Positions 1 to 8,737 of a DNA stretch of 64,000 bases are shown here, in pieces. The notes below the pieces were generated by a model. It saw only the letters and a list, made by a program, of their open reading frames with translations. It was not told the DNA's origin and did no database searches. A program made the position numbers and the translations under genes. Numbering within the stretch: position 1 is the stretch's first letter; each line of letters starts with the position of its first letter. The DNA is from Aeromicrobium camelliae. GTDB lineage: Bacteria > Actinomycetota > Actinomycetes > Propionibacteriales > Nocardioidaceae. The stretch spans positions 1 to 64,000 of the forward strand of contig NZ_RQJX01000017.1 of assembly GCF_003850045.1 (NCBI RefSeq). Direction: 5' to 3'.

Positions 1-327
1 TTACGCTGCAAGGAACGAGCTCACGCCGACCGGCTGAGCCAACGAAAAGAGCCTCCGGACTTGCCGGGACGGTTCAGTTCGACGAGGCGCTCCGCGGCTG
101 CTTGATAACCGCGGTAAAGAGGTCCCGCTCGCTCGAGAAAAGACGGTACCCCAGCGCCCTCGAACTCGTTCTGCCCGCAGCAACCTCGTCCGTGTGCACC
201 GCGTCGTGGGACTTGGATCCGAACAGCTAGGAACCAGTCTCGAGAATCAGCCGGCGCCGCTCGGGAGCCGGGATACGACGGCGGGTTGCTTCCGCGGAGA
301 CATCTGTCCACAACCGTGGGAGTTTCG
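1..327. other. Left-edge stretch without a supported gene
   Basis: No reading frame here has a convincing start, ribosome binding site and family resemblance. A 24-base segment at 152-175 is identical to 666-689, inside the DUF4345 gene downstream. It reads in the same sense and encodes the same peptide (SALELVLP) before hitting a stop at about 228. This suggests a decayed fragment of a related gene, but the match is short. Minus-strand frames give alanine-rich peptides that I could not recognise. Confidence 0.4.
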
Positions 328-777
328 GTGAGCGGACAGGAACAGGGCACACTCCTGCGAGTTTTGCTGTGGGTGATGGGCGTCGCCATGGTCGCGATCG
401 GGTTCTATCACCTGGTTGGCGGCCTCGCCTCCGTGCCCGGAACCGGGGAGCTCACCGGGGTTGGGCGGGCGACCGAAGACAGTCGCGAACGCTTCTACAA
501 CGCCATCTTCATCGGGTACGCCCTGGCATGGATCTGGGTCGCGCGAGAGGCCACTATCCCCCTCACGGCGGTGAACTGGCTCGCTGGCATCTTCCTGGTC
601 GGTGGCATCGGTCGCCTTCTGTCCATCCTGACCGCAGGGTGGCCGCACTGGTTCCCGAACCCGCTCAGCGCCCTCGAACTCGTTCTGCCGCCGATCTTTT
701 TCTGGCTGACCGGACGCGAACGCCGGCGCCGCGGTGACGTCACCTCGGCGCAGCCTCCTGGCTCCACTGGTACATGA
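328..777 (+). CDS. DUF4345-like small membrane protein
   Basis: A 149-residue, four-helix membrane protein of unknown function. Hydrophobic segments lie at about residues 8-30, 55-75, 80-102 and 110-128. The sequence YNAIFIGYALAWIWVAR followed by a second helix pair with GGIGRLLS resembles the DUF4345 family, whose members are about 120-150 residues. I chose GTG at 328 (VSGQEQ) because the longer start at 286 adds an arginine-rich tail with no ribosome binding site. The C-terminus is basic (RERRRRGD). Nothing around it suggests a pathway. Family assignment is from remembered pattern, not a search. Confidence 0.6.
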   Translation: MSGQEQGTLLRVLLWVMGVAMVAIGFYHLVGGLASVPGTGELTGVGRATEDSRERFYNAIFIGYALAWIWVAREATIPLTAVNWLAGIFLVGGIGRLLSILTAGWPHWFPNPLSALELVLPPIFFWLTGRERRRRGDVTSAQPPGSTGT

Positions 778-1014
778 AAAATCGGCCCAGTCGGCCGAAT
801 CCGACGCAAGCACCACGGAACCATCCGAGCCAGCGATGAACGGGCGCGAACCACGGATGAATCTGCGGGAGCCGCGCGGTTCCAAGGCCTTCTCGCCAGC
901 AAAACAAGGGCAGGGCACAAAGGGTTGAAGAATCAGGGTGGTCCCCCGATGACGCAGCGTGTCCCCTCCACCGACAGTGGTAAGACCGTCACCAACTTCC
1001 GTCGGGGGAACGCC

Positions 1015-1938
1015 ATGTCCGAAGTGTCACGTCCAGTCGCGCTGCTCCAGCGAGGTGCGCTCATCACCGCCTGCATCGCAGCCGTGCCCTATGTCGTCCT
1101 GAAGGTGCTGTGGCTGAGCGGTTCCACTGTCGGGATCACCAGTGCGGCGGCAGCCTTCGAGATGTCCAGTACGCGTGTTGTCGCCGCAAACGTCACGACC
1201 GTTCTGCTGCTACTCGTGGCCATCGTGTTCGTGACCGCGTTGACCCGTCCTTGGGGGCAGCGGGTGCCGGGCGCAGTTGTGCTCGTGCTGGCTGCGGGAG
1301 CCACGGGGCTTCTCGCGCCCTTCCTCCTCGGCCTGCCCATCGGGATGGTGGTTCAGCTCCTCAGCGGTCCCGGCGCCTCGCGACCGGAGGTCCAACCGGG
1401 ACTGGCTCCGTGGGTCTTCAGCGTCGTGTACGGCGGCTTCGGCGTCTTCGCCGTGGCCCTCGCGGTCCTGTCAGCGGTGTACGTGGTGCAACGCTGGCCT
1501 GAGCTGACCGCCGACGTGCCGACTCCAAGCCCGTGGACCACCGTCGTGGGCGTGATCGGCCTCGTGCCGTTCAGCGCCGCCATGCTCTTCTGGGGCCTGT
1601 CCGGTCCCGGCTCCACCGGACCGCAGGGCATGGACTCCCCCGCCCAACGAACCGTTCTGGTCGTCAACGGGGCGCTGAGCGCGGCCGCGTTGATTCTCCA
1701 GGCGACAGCGGCGGCCCGACGGCATCCTCACATCGCCTGGCTGGTCATCTGGACGGGTACCTGCGTCGCCGCACTCCAAGGGCCGAGCCACGTCCTTCTC
1801 GCGCGGGACGGCCAGATCGAGCCTCTTGTCGCCGTCATCGCGGTCTTGTCCGCTTCCGGCGCGACGGCGTACGGACTCGGGATCTTGCGGCACCGGTGGA
1901 AGCGAATGGCATCGCAACGAGCGCTCACGGCGCGGTGA
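1015..1938 (+). CDS. Integral membrane protein, unknown function
   Basis: A 307-residue protein with about eight predicted membrane helices, alternating hydrophobic stretches with short polar loops and ending in a basic tail (RHRWKRMASQR). The start ATG at 1015 is preceded by GGGGGAA six bases upstream. An in-frame ATG at 949 and a codon at 925 would add 22-30 non-hydrophobic residues and have no better ribosome binding site. The pattern of the helices (loop containing PGSTGPQGMDSP between helices 6 and 7) resembles uncharacterised actinobacterial membrane proteins. I cannot name a family. It ends 34 bp before the convergent DUF6919 gene. Confidence 0.7.
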   Translation: MSEVSRPVALLQRGALITACIAAVPYVVLKVLWLSGSTVGITSAAAAFEMSSTRVVAANVTTVLLLLVAIVFVTALTRPWGQRVPGAVVLVLAAGATGLLAPFLLGLPIGMVVQLLSGPGASRPEVQPGLAPWVFSVVYGGFGVFAVALAVLSAVYVVQRWPELTADVPTPSPWTTVVGVIGLVPFSAAMLFWGLSGPGSTGPQGMDSPAQRTVLVVNGALSAAALILQATAAARRHPHIAWLVIWTGTCVAALQGPSHVLLARDGQIEPLVAVIAVLSASGATAYGLGILRHRWKRMASQRALTAR

Positions 1939-1972
1939 GGCACCAGCCGGGCGGGCATGTCCTCGAAGGTGA

Positions 1973-2524
1973 TCAGTCCGTTGTGAGAGCACGAAGGACG
2001 GCGGTCCAGAGGCGATCGTTGCGCGCCCACTGCGGGTCGAATATCTGGATCGCCCAAGCGGCGTCCAGGTCAGCATCAAGTGAAGCGAGGCCATTGCGGA
2101 AATGATCCAACTCCTCAACCGACCAGCGGCCGAGAAAGGTGCACGGAGAGCCGTGACTGACCGTCACCACGATACTGCTGTCGACATCGCTACCTGGCGC
2201 AAACGAGACCATCACCAGATCTTCGGTCAGCAGACCCCGCTCGATCCTCGCCGCGGTTGCTTCGTGACAGATGCCTTCAACATAAGCACGCTGAACGCGA
2301 CGCGTCGGCTCGTTGATCGAACCCGGCTGGGAATCGGTGGTGACAAACCCGGCACGGTTCATCGCCACCAGCGTGGGAATGAGAGGCAAGCTCTCCGGGT
2401 TCGGAAGCCCGCCATGGAGCGGCGTCTCCTGAAGACGACCCTCGAGAAAATCGATCGTCGCTGCGGCCAAGTCATCCAAGGACCGGGCGACGTTCCACGG
2501 CTCGTCCAGTCCACCGATCGTCAC
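1973..2524 (-). CDS. DUF6919 domain protein
   Basis: A soluble protein of about 183 residues. The stretch PLIPTLVAMNRAGFVTTDSQPG, followed by QRAYVEGIC, is the signature I associate with the DUF6919 family, found in actinobacteria and without known function. The family usually has a tryptophan about ten residues from the start, which fits GTG at 2524 (VTIGGLDEPW). That GTG overlaps the TGA of an HxlR-type remnant (GTGA), supporting a formerly coupled pair. A GTG five codons further upstream (2539) is an alternative. A longer open frame to 2719 exists, but it runs antiparallel in frame to the HxlR remnant and is probably not translated. Confidence 0.6.
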   Translation of the reverse strand: MTIGGLDEPWNVARSLDDLAAATIDFLEGRLQETPLHGGLPNPESLPLIPTLVAMNRAGFVTTDSQPGSINEPTRRVQRAYVEGICHEATAARIERGLLTEDLVMVSFAPGSDVDSSIVVTVSHGSPCTFLGRWSVEELDHFRNGLASLDADLDAAWAIQIFDPQWARNDRLWTAVLRALTTD

Positions 2525-2697
2525 GCCCCCATTCTGCACGAGCCCAAGCCGTGGTCGGCCTGAACGGCATCCCTGTGGTCGTGTGCCCAGCCTCTGAGCT
2601 GGCGTGTCGTCTGATGGAGCGACAGCCCGAGATCGGCCAACGCGTAGTGCAGTGTGACCGGGACGGCCGGGGTGACGGTGCGAGTGAGCAACCCGTC
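2521..2697 (-). pseudogene. C-terminal remnant of an HxlR-family regulator
   Basis: On the minus strand the frame beginning right after a TGA at 2698-2700 encodes 58 residues reading DGLLTRTVTPAVPVTLHYAL and then ADLGLSLHQTTRQLRGWA. This is the wing and last helix of an HxlR-type winged helix domain (family pattern DGLVxRxVxPxVPxxVEYxLTxLGxSL). The recognition helix and N-terminal half are missing: the stop precedes the aspartate, and upstream sequence shows no HxlR similarity in any frame. The fragment ends in a TGA that overlaps the GTG start of the DUF6919 gene. It looks like a truncated regulator that was once co-translated with it. Confidence 0.6.
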
Positions 2698-2863
2698 TCA
2701 CCACCGACACTCCTGACACCGCGCCTCCCGGGTGTCGACGTCCTGAGCGATGGCCGCGTTCACCCCCGGCTCAGCACTGCACCGCGGCGGCATGAGGTAC
2801 ACGAGAAGCCATGAGACGCTAAGACCTCCGCAGCTGCCGGCGAACAACGACAAGGAGAACGGC
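2525..2863. other. Region between DUF6919 and lipase genes
   Basis: Apart from the HxlR remnant (to 2697) I see no gene here. The ribosome binding site AAGGAG of the hydrolase gene lies at 2852-2857. No obvious terminator or strong dyad was seen between 2700 and 2850. Confidence 0.4.
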
Positions 2864-3730
2864 GTGTCCTACATCAGCGGATCGTACGCATCAGACCAGG
2901 ACGGCATCGCCATCGCCACATACTCGTGGCTGCTACCCGACGACACGATGGCACGCGGTGTCGTCCAGATCGCCCACGGGTTGGCCGAACATGCCGGCCG
3001 TTACGACCGGTTCGCGCGGGCGCTGAACGACGCCGGCTTTCACGTCGTTGCGTCCGATCACCGCGGTCACGGACAGTCCATTCATACGGTCGGCGGCGAT
3101 TTCGGCGCTCCAGGGTTCCCGGGATTGCAAGCAGATATGGTCCAGCTCGGCGAGGAGCTCAAAAGCTCCTACCCGCGGGTGCCCCTGTTCCTCTTCGCGC
3201 ACTCGATGGGCTCGTTCGCGACGCAGCACCTCCTGCTCGAGCGTTCCGATCTCTACGACGGCGTCGTCCTCTCCGGCACCTCAGTGCTCGACGCCATCGT
3301 GGCGTCGATGGGCGACCGACCGATCGGCGACCTGAGTGCGTTCAATGCGCAGTTCGAGCACCGGACCGGATACGAGTGGCTGTCCCGTGACACCGACGAG
3401 GTCGACAAGTACGTCGCCGATCCCCTGTGCGGTTTCGATCTGCCTGCGGAGACCGTGGCGACGCTGTTCGCCGGCGCCGACGAGCTCGCCGATCCCGCGA
3501 ACCTGGCCACGATTCGCCACGACCTGCCGATCCTGCTGGCATCGGGGACCGCCGACCCGCTCGCCGGCGGCGGTCAACTCGTGGAGAATCTCGCGGATCG
3601 TTACCGCGCGGCCGGCCTCACGGATGTCGAGGTGCGCTTGTACCCGGAGGCACGCCACGAGATCGTGAACGAGACCAACCGCGACGAGGTCACCGAGGAC
3701 ATCGTTCGCTGGCTCATCGAGCACTCCTGA
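2864..3730 (+). CDS. Alpha/beta hydrolase, monoacylglycerol lipase-like
   Basis: A 288-residue alpha/beta hydrolase of the Hydrolase_4 / serine aminopeptidase S33 group, whose best known members split monoacylglycerols or lysophospholipids. Visible features are the oxyanion segment QIAHGLAEHAGRY, the strand-turn SDHRGHGQS, the nucleophile elbow AHSMGS, the acid in SGTADPLAG and the histidine in EARHEI near the C-terminus, so the Ser-Asp-His triad is complete. No signal peptide is visible. GTG at 2864 is chosen because AAGGAG sits six bases upstream; an in-frame ATG at 2750 has no ribosome binding site. It ends 2 bp from convergent lpdA. The natural substrate cannot be read from sequence. Confidence 0.8.
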   Translation: MSYISGSYASDQDGIAIATYSWLLPDDTMARGVVQIAHGLAEHAGRYDRFARALNDAGFHVVASDHRGHGQSIHTVGGDFGAPGFPGLQADMVQLGEELKSSYPRVPLFLFAHSMGSFATQHLLLERSDLYDGVVLSGTSVLDAIVASMGDRPIGDLSAFNAQFEHRTGYEWLSRDTDEVDKYVADPLCGFDLPAETVATLFAGADELADPANLATIRHDLPILLASGTADPLAGGGQLVENLADRYRAAGLTDVEVRLYPEARHEIVNETNRDEVTEDIVRWLIEHS

Positions 3731-3732
3731 CG

Positions 3733-5097
3733 TCAGTGACCGTGGAGTGCGCGCCCGACGAGGGCCTGATGGGCCTCGCCCAATGACTCGTGCTGCGTCG
3801 GGTGCGCATGCACGAGTCGGGCCACCTCGTCGGGAGACAGCTCGAGGTTGGTGATCAGCTGCGCCTCACCGATCATCTCCCCGGCCCGTGCCGCGACGAC
3901 GTGCACGCCGACGACCGGGCCGCCGCGGCGGCGCACGAGCTTGACCACACCCCCGGACCCGAGGATCAGGCTGCGGCCGTTTCCGCTCAGGTCATAGCTC
4001 ACGCATTCGACGTCGTCACCGTACGCGGCTCGGGCCGCGGCCTCCGTCAGCCCCACCGCAGCCACTTCGGGCTGGGTGAACGTCACCCGCGGGACGCCTT
4101 CGTCCCGCACAGGGGTCGGGGCGAGCCCGGCGATCTCCTCGGCGACGAAGATGCCGTGGGCGTAGCCCCGATGCGCCAACTGCGGCCCAGCCACGAGGTC
4201 GCCGATCGCGAAGACGTCGGGGAGCGACGTGCGAAGGCGCTTGTCAGTGACGACGAGACCGTCCTTGACCGTCACCCCCACGTCCGCGTAGCCGTCGACG
4301 ACCGCCTCACGTCCCACGGCGACCAAGAGCGCAGTGGCGTCGAGCTCCGTCCCGGAGGCGAGTACGACTCGGACGCCGTCTGCTGTCCGCTCCACCTTGT
4401 CGACCAGCGACGAGAGCTTGAACGTGATGCCACGGCGGCGGAAGGCGCGTTCGAGGTGCTTCGATGCTGTCGCGTCCTCGGTTGGCAGGAGGTGGGCCTG
4501 CGCCTCGACGATCGTCACCTCAGCGCCGAGTGACCGCCACAGCGACGCGAATTCACACCCGATGACGCCGCCGCCGAGAACGATCACGGATTCGGGAATC
4601 CGGTCGAGCTCCAGCGCGTCGTCCGAGGTCAGCACGTGTTGGCCGTCGATGTCGATTCCGCGCACCTGCTTGGGACGACCGCCGGTGGCCAGAACGACGT
4701 GCCGCCCCGTGATGCGGCGGCCGTCGACCTCGATCTCCCCGGGTCCGACCAGACGGCCCACACCGGCGACGACCTCGATCCCACGGCTCGCCACGAGCGC
4801 CTCGAGCCCACGGGCCAGTCGTTCGACCACGGCGTCCTTGTAGTCATGGACGCGATCCAGATCGATGTCCCGCACTTCCATCATCACGCCGAGGTCAGGT
4901 GCCTCACGGGCATGATCGGCGAGCTCGGCCACGTGCAGCAGCGCCTTGGTCGGGATGCAACCGCGGTGCAGGCAGGTTCCGCCCAATCGGTCACGGTCGA
5001 TCAGGACCACGGAGAGGCCGAGCTGGCTGGCGCGGAGAGCGCAGGCATAACCCGCACTTCCTCCGCCGAGCACCACGATGTCGACGTCATCAGTCAT
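3733..5097 (-). CDS. lpdA: Dihydrolipoyl dehydrogenase (E3)
   Basis: The FAD-dependent E3 component that re-oxidises dihydrolipoyl groups with NAD+. The 454-residue protein has the FAD-binding GGGSAG at 11-16, the redox disulfide GGTCLHRGC (Cys42/Cys47), a second nucleotide-binding GGGVIGCE in the middle and the C-terminal interface motif HPTQHE, giving the catalytic pair His432-Glu437. Its length is normal. The ATG overlaps the stop of lipA by four bases. It is the last gene of the osmC-lipA-lpdA unit, divergent from acoXABC, so it most likely serves the acetoin dehydrogenase complex. A second E3 for pyruvate dehydrogenase is probably elsewhere. Confidence 0.93.
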   Translation of the reverse strand: MTDDVDIVVLGGGSAGYACALRASQLGLSVVLIDRDRLGGTCLHRGCIPTKALLHVAELADHAREAPDLGVMMEVRDIDLDRVHDYKDAVVERLARGLEALVASRGIEVVAGVGRLVGPGEIEVDGRRITGRHVVLATGGRPKQVRGIDIDGQHVLTSDDALELDRIPESVIVLGGGVIGCEFASLWRSLGAEVTIVEAQAHLLPTEDATASKHLERAFRRRGITFKLSSLVDKVERTADGVRVVLASGTELDATALLVAVGREAVVDGYADVGVTVKDGLVVTDKRLRTSLPDVFAIGDLVAGPQLAHRGYAHGIFVAEEIAGLAPTPVRDEGVPRVTFTQPEVAAVGLTEAAARAAYGDDVECVSYDLSGNGRSLILGSGGVVKLVRRRGGPVVGVHVVAARAGEMIGEAQLITNLELSPDEVARLVHAHPTQHESLGEAHQALVGRALHGH

Positions 5098-6038
5098 GCG
5101 ATTTCCTCTCGGGTACGGCGCGCCATGGCCTGTTGGTAGAGGCGTCCGGCGCGGTAGGAGGAGCGGACGAGGGGGCCGGACATGACGCCGGCGAAGCCGA
5201 TCTGTTCGGCCTCGGCGGCCAGATCGATGAATTCTTCGGGCTTGACCCAGCGTTCGACCGGGTGGTGACGCACCGAGGGGCGCAGGTACTGGGTGATGGT
5301 GATGAGATCACAACCGGCCTCGTGCAGGTCCCGCAACGCCTCGGAGACCTCCTCGCGGGTCTCACCCATGCCGAGGATGAGGTTGGACTTGGTCACCAGC
5401 CCGAACGCACGGGCTTGGGTGATGACGTCGAGGGACCGCTCGTAGCGGAACGCGGGACGGATGCGTTTGAAGATCCGCGGGACGGTCTCCACGTTGTGCG
5501 CCAGCACCTCCGGGCGTGACTCGAACACCTCGGTCAGCAGGTCGGGGTTGCCGTTGAAGTCCGGGATCAGGTTCTCCACGCCCGTGCCCGGGTTGAGCTC
5601 GTGGATCTTACGGACCGTCTCGGCATACAGCCAGGCGCCGCCGTCGGGAAGATCGTCACGGGCGACACCGGTGATGGTGGCGTACCGCAGCTGCATCTTC
5701 TGCACACTCTCGGCCACCCGCCGCGGCTCGTCACGGTCCAACGCGGCCGGCTTACCGGTATCGATCTGACAGAAATCACACCGACGCGTGCACTGCTCCC
5801 CACCGATCAGGAACGTGGCCTCACGATCCTCCCAACACTCGAAGATATTCGGACAACCGGCCTCCTGACACACCGTATGCAGACCCTGCGAGGCCACCGT
5901 CTCCTGCAGATCGAGGTAGGACGGACCTTGACGCACACGTGTCCGGATCCAGGGCGGCTTGGCCTCGCTCGGGACCTCGGCGTTGCGCGCTTCGATCCGC
6001 AGCAGCCGCCTGCCGTCGGCGCGCACCGGGGTCGTCAT
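5094..6038 (-). CDS. lipA: Lipoyl synthase
   Basis: A radical-SAM enzyme that inserts two sulfurs into protein-bound octanoyl groups. The 314-residue protein carries both expected clusters: the auxiliary cluster cysteines CX4CX5C (Cys57, 62, 68, [12 protein letters not shown]) and the radical SAM CX3CX2C (Cys83, 87, 90, CTRRCDFC). The motifs [10 protein letters not shown]-like ([10 protein letters not shown]) and MLGMGE-like (LILGMGE) are present. It overlaps osmC by four bases at its start and lpdA by four at its end, indicating translational coupling. In actinobacteria lipA usually sits next to lipB. Its position in an acetoin arm suggests a second, pathway-dedicated copy, or a relocated single copy. 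Confidence 0.93.
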   Translation of the reverse strand: MTTPVRADGRRLLRIEARNAEVPSEAKPPWIRTRVRQGPSYLDLQETVASQGLHTVCQEAGCPNIFECWEDREATFLIGGEQCTRRCDFCQIDTGKPAALDRDEPRRVAESVQKMQLRYATITGVARDDLPDGGAWLYAETVRKIHELNPGTGVENLIPDFNGNPDLLTEVFESRPEVLAHNVETVPRIFKRIRPAFRYERSLDVITQARAFGLVTKSNLILGMGETREEVSEALRDLHEAGCDLITITQYLRPSVRHHPVERWVKPEEFIDLAAEAEQIGFAGVMSGPLVRSSYRAGRLYQQAMARRTREEIA

Positions 6039-6478
6039 GCTGGGACGAACGTCGTGGCCAACGAGATCTCAACGCCGGTCAGAGCCTTGCTGACCGGGCA
6101 GATCCGCTTGGCGGTCTCAGTCAGTTCGGCGAACGCTCCCGCGTCCAGGCCTGCGGCGGAACCGGTGACCGCGAGATCGATCCCCATGAGCCTGAATCCG
6201 CCGGCAGGGTCCGGACCGAGGGCCACCTCGGCCGTGACATCCAGCTGAACGGAGGTGGCCCCGTGCTCGCTGATGAGAGCCGACAGCTGCATCGCCAGGC
6301 ACGCGCTGTGCGCCATGGCGATCAGCTCCTCGGGGCTGGTCACGCCTTCGGCGCTGTCCGCCGCTCGCCGGGGGAAGCTGACAGGGAAACTCCCGACGCC
6401 CGAACTACTCGCCGAGGTGGTGCCGGCGCCATCGTGGAGGCCGCCCTGCCATGCCGTGGTGGCAACCCGTACAGGCAT
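6035..6478 (-). CDS. OsmC/Ohr-family protein
   Basis: A 147-residue OsmC-superfamily protein, a dimeric thiol peroxidase family acting on organic hydroperoxides with electrons that in some members come from lipoylated protein and a dihydrolipoyl dehydrogenase. The two family cysteines are at Cys60 (AHSACLAMQ, helix start) and Cys127 (RICPVSKAL). ATG at 6478 follows AAGGGA eight bases upstream. Longer upstream frames enter the divergent promoter region and are rejected. Being first in an operon with lipA and lpdA is meaningful, since Ohr/OsmC proteins can be reduced by dihydrolipoamide. A role in protecting or using the lipoyl system is my inference. Confidence 0.85.
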   Translation of the reverse strand: MPVRVATTAWQGGLHDGAGTTSASSSGVGSFPVSFPRRAADSAEGVTSPEELIAMAHSACLAMQLSALISEHGATSVQLDVTAEVALGPDPAGGFRLMGIDLAVTGSAAGLDAGAFAELTETAKRICPVSKALTGVEISLATTFVPA

Positions 6479-6557
6479 CGTGGGTCCCTTCGCGTCGGGG
6501 CCTCGCACGGGCCCGTTCGGCATCGATGCTGGACCGAAAGACGTCGGCCGGCACAGG

Positions 6558-6572
6558 GTTGCAGGCGGTTGC
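6558..6572 (+). promoter_or_regulatory. Paired GTTGC site, forward (candidate AcoR operator)
   Basis: GTTGC at 6558-6562 and again at 6568-6572, exactly one helical turn apart, each preceded by G. It mirrors a reverse pair at 6598-6612 around a centre at 6585. It lies between divergent osmC and acoX, 79-93 bases upstream of the acoX start. The same paired motif recurs upstream of acoR and of the butanediol dehydrogenase operon. The binding protein is inferred. Confidence 0.5.
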
Positions 6573-6597
6573 GAGCAAGGGCTGCGCCAGTGCCGAT

Positions 6598-6612
6598 GCA
6601 ACCGTGAGCAAC
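6598..6612 (-). promoter_or_regulatory. Paired GTTGC site, reverse (candidate AcoR operator)
   Basis: On the minus strand GTTGC-N5-GTTGC, giving with the forward pair a large nested dyad (6557-6613) in the acoX / osmC promoter region. It sits 39-53 bases upstream of the acoX GTG, the usual place for an activator next to a -35 box. Confidence 0.5.
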
Positions 6613-6617
6613 CCTGT

Positions 6618-6634
6618 TCAGACACCCGGTCTGA
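6618..6634. promoter_or_regulatory. Perfect inverted repeat upstream of acoX
   Basis: TCAGAC-ACCCG-GTCTGA, a perfect 6-5-6 dyad ending 16 bases before the acoX start. It could be an operator for a second regulator or part of the promoter. No matching copy was noticed at the other aco promoters. Confidence 0.35.
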
Positions 6635-6650
6635 GCGGTCTGCTACCGCT

Positions 6651-7730
6651 GTGACCGAAACCACAGCACCGGCAACCGTTGGCGTCATCGCCAACCCGGC
6701 CTCTGGGCGCGACATCCGCCGCCTGGTGGCGCGCGCGTCCGTCTTTCCCACGGCGGAGAAGGCGAACATGGTGCTGCGGATGCTGACCGCCTTCGCCTCC
6801 GTCGGCGTCGAGCGGGCCCTGCTCTCCACCGACTTGGGCGGGATCTCCTCGGGAATCGTCCGAGCGATGAACGGTCGGCGCGAGGGAGTGGATCCCGCCT
6901 GGCCCGCCGTCGAGTTCATCGACGACGACCCGATCACCGGTCGCGGCGAGGACACCACCAACGCCGTACGGCGCATGGTCGCGGCCGGAGCCGACGTGAT
7001 CGTCTGCCTGGGCGGCGACGGCACCGCGAGACTCGCGGCGGACGCATGCGGGACCGTGCCACTCCTCGCACTGAGCACGGGGACCAACAACGCCTATCCC
7101 GTCATGCGCGAAGCGACCGTCGCCGGCCTCGCCGCCGGTCTCGTTGCCACTCAAGCCGTTCCCGCGGAGATCGCGCTCCGCCAGGACACGGCACTCGAGG
7201 TGCGCACCTCGACCCGCGCCGAGCTCGCCCTCGTCGACGTCTGCGTCGCGAGCTCCCGCCACATCGGGTCGCGCGCGCTGTGGGACCCGGCAGGGCTCAA
7301 GACGTTGTTCTGCACCTTCGCCGACCCGGACGCGATCGGTCTCTCCAGCATCGCCGGCCTGCTGTGCCCGTCGCCGCGCAGCGACGCGCACGGAGTGGTG
7401 CTCCACCTGGCCCCGAGCGACCGAGCCCCCCACGTCGTCCACGCGCCGATCGCCCCCGGTCTCGTGGTCCCGGTCGGTGTCGAGTCCTGGCAGGAGATGA
7501 CACCCGGCACCACGATCGGCGTCACGGAAGGCGGCGTCATCGCCGTCGACGGCGAGCGTGAGGTCGAACTACGGGCAGGCGACGAAGCGACGGTGACGCT
7601 GAGGGCAACCGGCCCTCGAGCCGTCGACGTTCCGAGGGTCATGGCAGAGGCTGCACGGCTACAGCTGCTAGCTCGGCCCTCGCGGCGCATTCCCACCCCA
7701 TCCGGTACGAGAGAAGGAGCACACCCATGA
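6651..7730 (+). CDS. acoX: AcoX-like ATP-NAD kinase family protein
   Basis: A 359-residue member of the NAD kinase / diacylglycerol kinase-like superfamily regularly found in acetoin catabolic operons as AcoX, whose exact reaction is unsettled. The N-terminal GVIANPASGRDIRR, the nucleotide-binding CLGGDGTARLAA and STGTNNAYP are the fold signatures, and the C-terminal half is the beta-sandwich (VGVTEGG...DGEREVEL). GTG at 6651 begins the first conserved strand, and upstream in-frame codons run into the operator region. The stop overlaps acoA by four bases (ATGA). First gene of acoXABC, with candidate activator sites 20-90 bases upstream. It could supply NADP+ or modify a cofactor; this is not deducible here. 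Confidence 0.85.
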   Translation: MTETTAPATVGVIANPASGRDIRRLVARASVFPTAEKANMVLRMLTAFASVGVERALLSTDLGGISSGIVRAMNGRREGVDPAWPAVEFIDDDPITGRGEDTTNAVRRMVAAGADVIVCLGGDGTARLAADACGTVPLLALSTGTNNAYPVMREATVAGLAAGLVATQAVPAEIALRQDTALEVRTSTRAELALVDVCVASSRHIGSRALWDPAGLKTLFCTFADPDAIGLSSIAGLLCPSPRSDAHGVVLHLAPSDRAPHVVHAPIAPGLVVPVGVESWQEMTPGTTIGVTEGGVIAVDGEREVELRAGDEATVTLRATGPRAVDVPRVMAEAARLQLLARPSRRIPTPSGTREGAHP

Positions 7731-8722
7731 CCGACAGGGCAACTGTCCGTACAGAGCAAGGTCTGGACGCAGACGGCCTGCGCGACGCCTATCGCATGAT
7801 GCGGACCATCCGCGAATTCGAGGAGAGGCTGCACACGGAGTTCGCTACCGGTGACATCCCGGGATTCGTCCACCTGTACGCCGGCGAGGAGGCATCGGCC
7901 ACGGGCGTGTGCACCAACCTCGACGGACGCGACTCCATCGCCTCGACCCACCGCGGTCACGGCCACTGCATCGCCAAGGGAGTCGAGGTCAAGGGCATGA
8001 TGGCCGAGATCTACGGCAAGGCGACCGGCACGTGTCGGGGCAAGGGCGGCTCGATGCACATCGCCGACCTCTCCAAGGGCATGCTGGGCGCCAACGGCAT
8101 CGTCGGTGGCGGCCCGCCGCTGATCTGCGGTACCGCGCTGGCTGCCAAGATCCAGGGCACCGGAGGGGTGAGCGTCGCGTTCTTCGGCGACGGCGCCAGC
8201 AACCAGGGCACGACGCTCGAGGCCATGAACCTCGCTGCCGTGTGGAACCTGCCGGCCATCTTCGTCGCTGAGAACAACGGGTACGCGGAGAGCACCTCGA
8301 GCAACTGGTCCGTGGCCGCGGACAACATCGCCGACCGTGCTGCGGGCTTCGGCATGCCCGGGGTCATCGTCGACGGCTTCGACTTCTTCGCGGTGCACGA
8401 GGCGGCCGGCGAGGCCATCGCACGGGCTCGTGCCGGCGGCGGACCGACCCTCATCGAGGTCAAGTTCACGCGCTACTACGGCCACTTCGAGGGCGACCAG
8501 CAGACCTACCGTGCCGACGAGGTCGCGCATGCTCGCGAGGAGCTCGACTGCCTCAAGCGCTTCCGCGCCCGGGTCATCGAGACCGGCGAACTGACCGCGG
8601 CGGAGCTCGACGCGATCGACGCCGAGGTGCTGCAGCTCATCGAGGAGTCCGTCACGGAGGCGAAGGCCGCGCCCGTGCCGACGGCGGACGATCTGCTCAC
8701 CGACGTCTACATCACTTACTGA
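7727..8722 (+). CDS. acoA: Acetoin dehydrogenase E1 alpha (thiamine diphosphate)
   Basis: The alpha subunit of the acetoin-cleaving E1, which splits acetoin to acetaldehyde and an acetyl group passed to the lipoyl arm of AcoC. The 331-residue protein has the thiamine-diphosphate motif GDGASNQG at 154-161 ending in NN at 183-184, the HRGHGH loop (75-80) and the phosphorylation-loop-like YYGHFEGD near 250. This is the size of AcoA rather than pyruvate or branched-chain E1 alpha, and the combination with an AcoC that has a hydrolase domain fixes the substrate class. ATG overlaps the acoX stop and has AGAAGGAG upstream. Confidence 0.93.
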   Translation: MTDRATVRTEQGLDADGLRDAYRMMRTIREFEERLHTEFATGDIPGFVHLYAGEEASATGVCTNLDGRDSIASTHRGHGHCIAKGVEVKGMMAEIYGKATGTCRGKGGSMHIADLSKGMLGANGIVGGGPPLICGTALAAKIQGTGGVSVAFFGDGASNQGTTLEAMNLAAVWNLPAIFVAENNGYAESTSSNWSVAADNIADRAAGFGMPGVIVDGFDFFAVHEAAGEAIARARAGGGPTLIEVKFTRYYGHFEGDQQTYRADEVAHAREELDCLKRFRARVIETGELTAAELDAIDAEVLQLIEESVTEAKAAPVPTADDLLTDVYITY

Positions 8723-8737
8723 CCAGGAGGAACAGTC

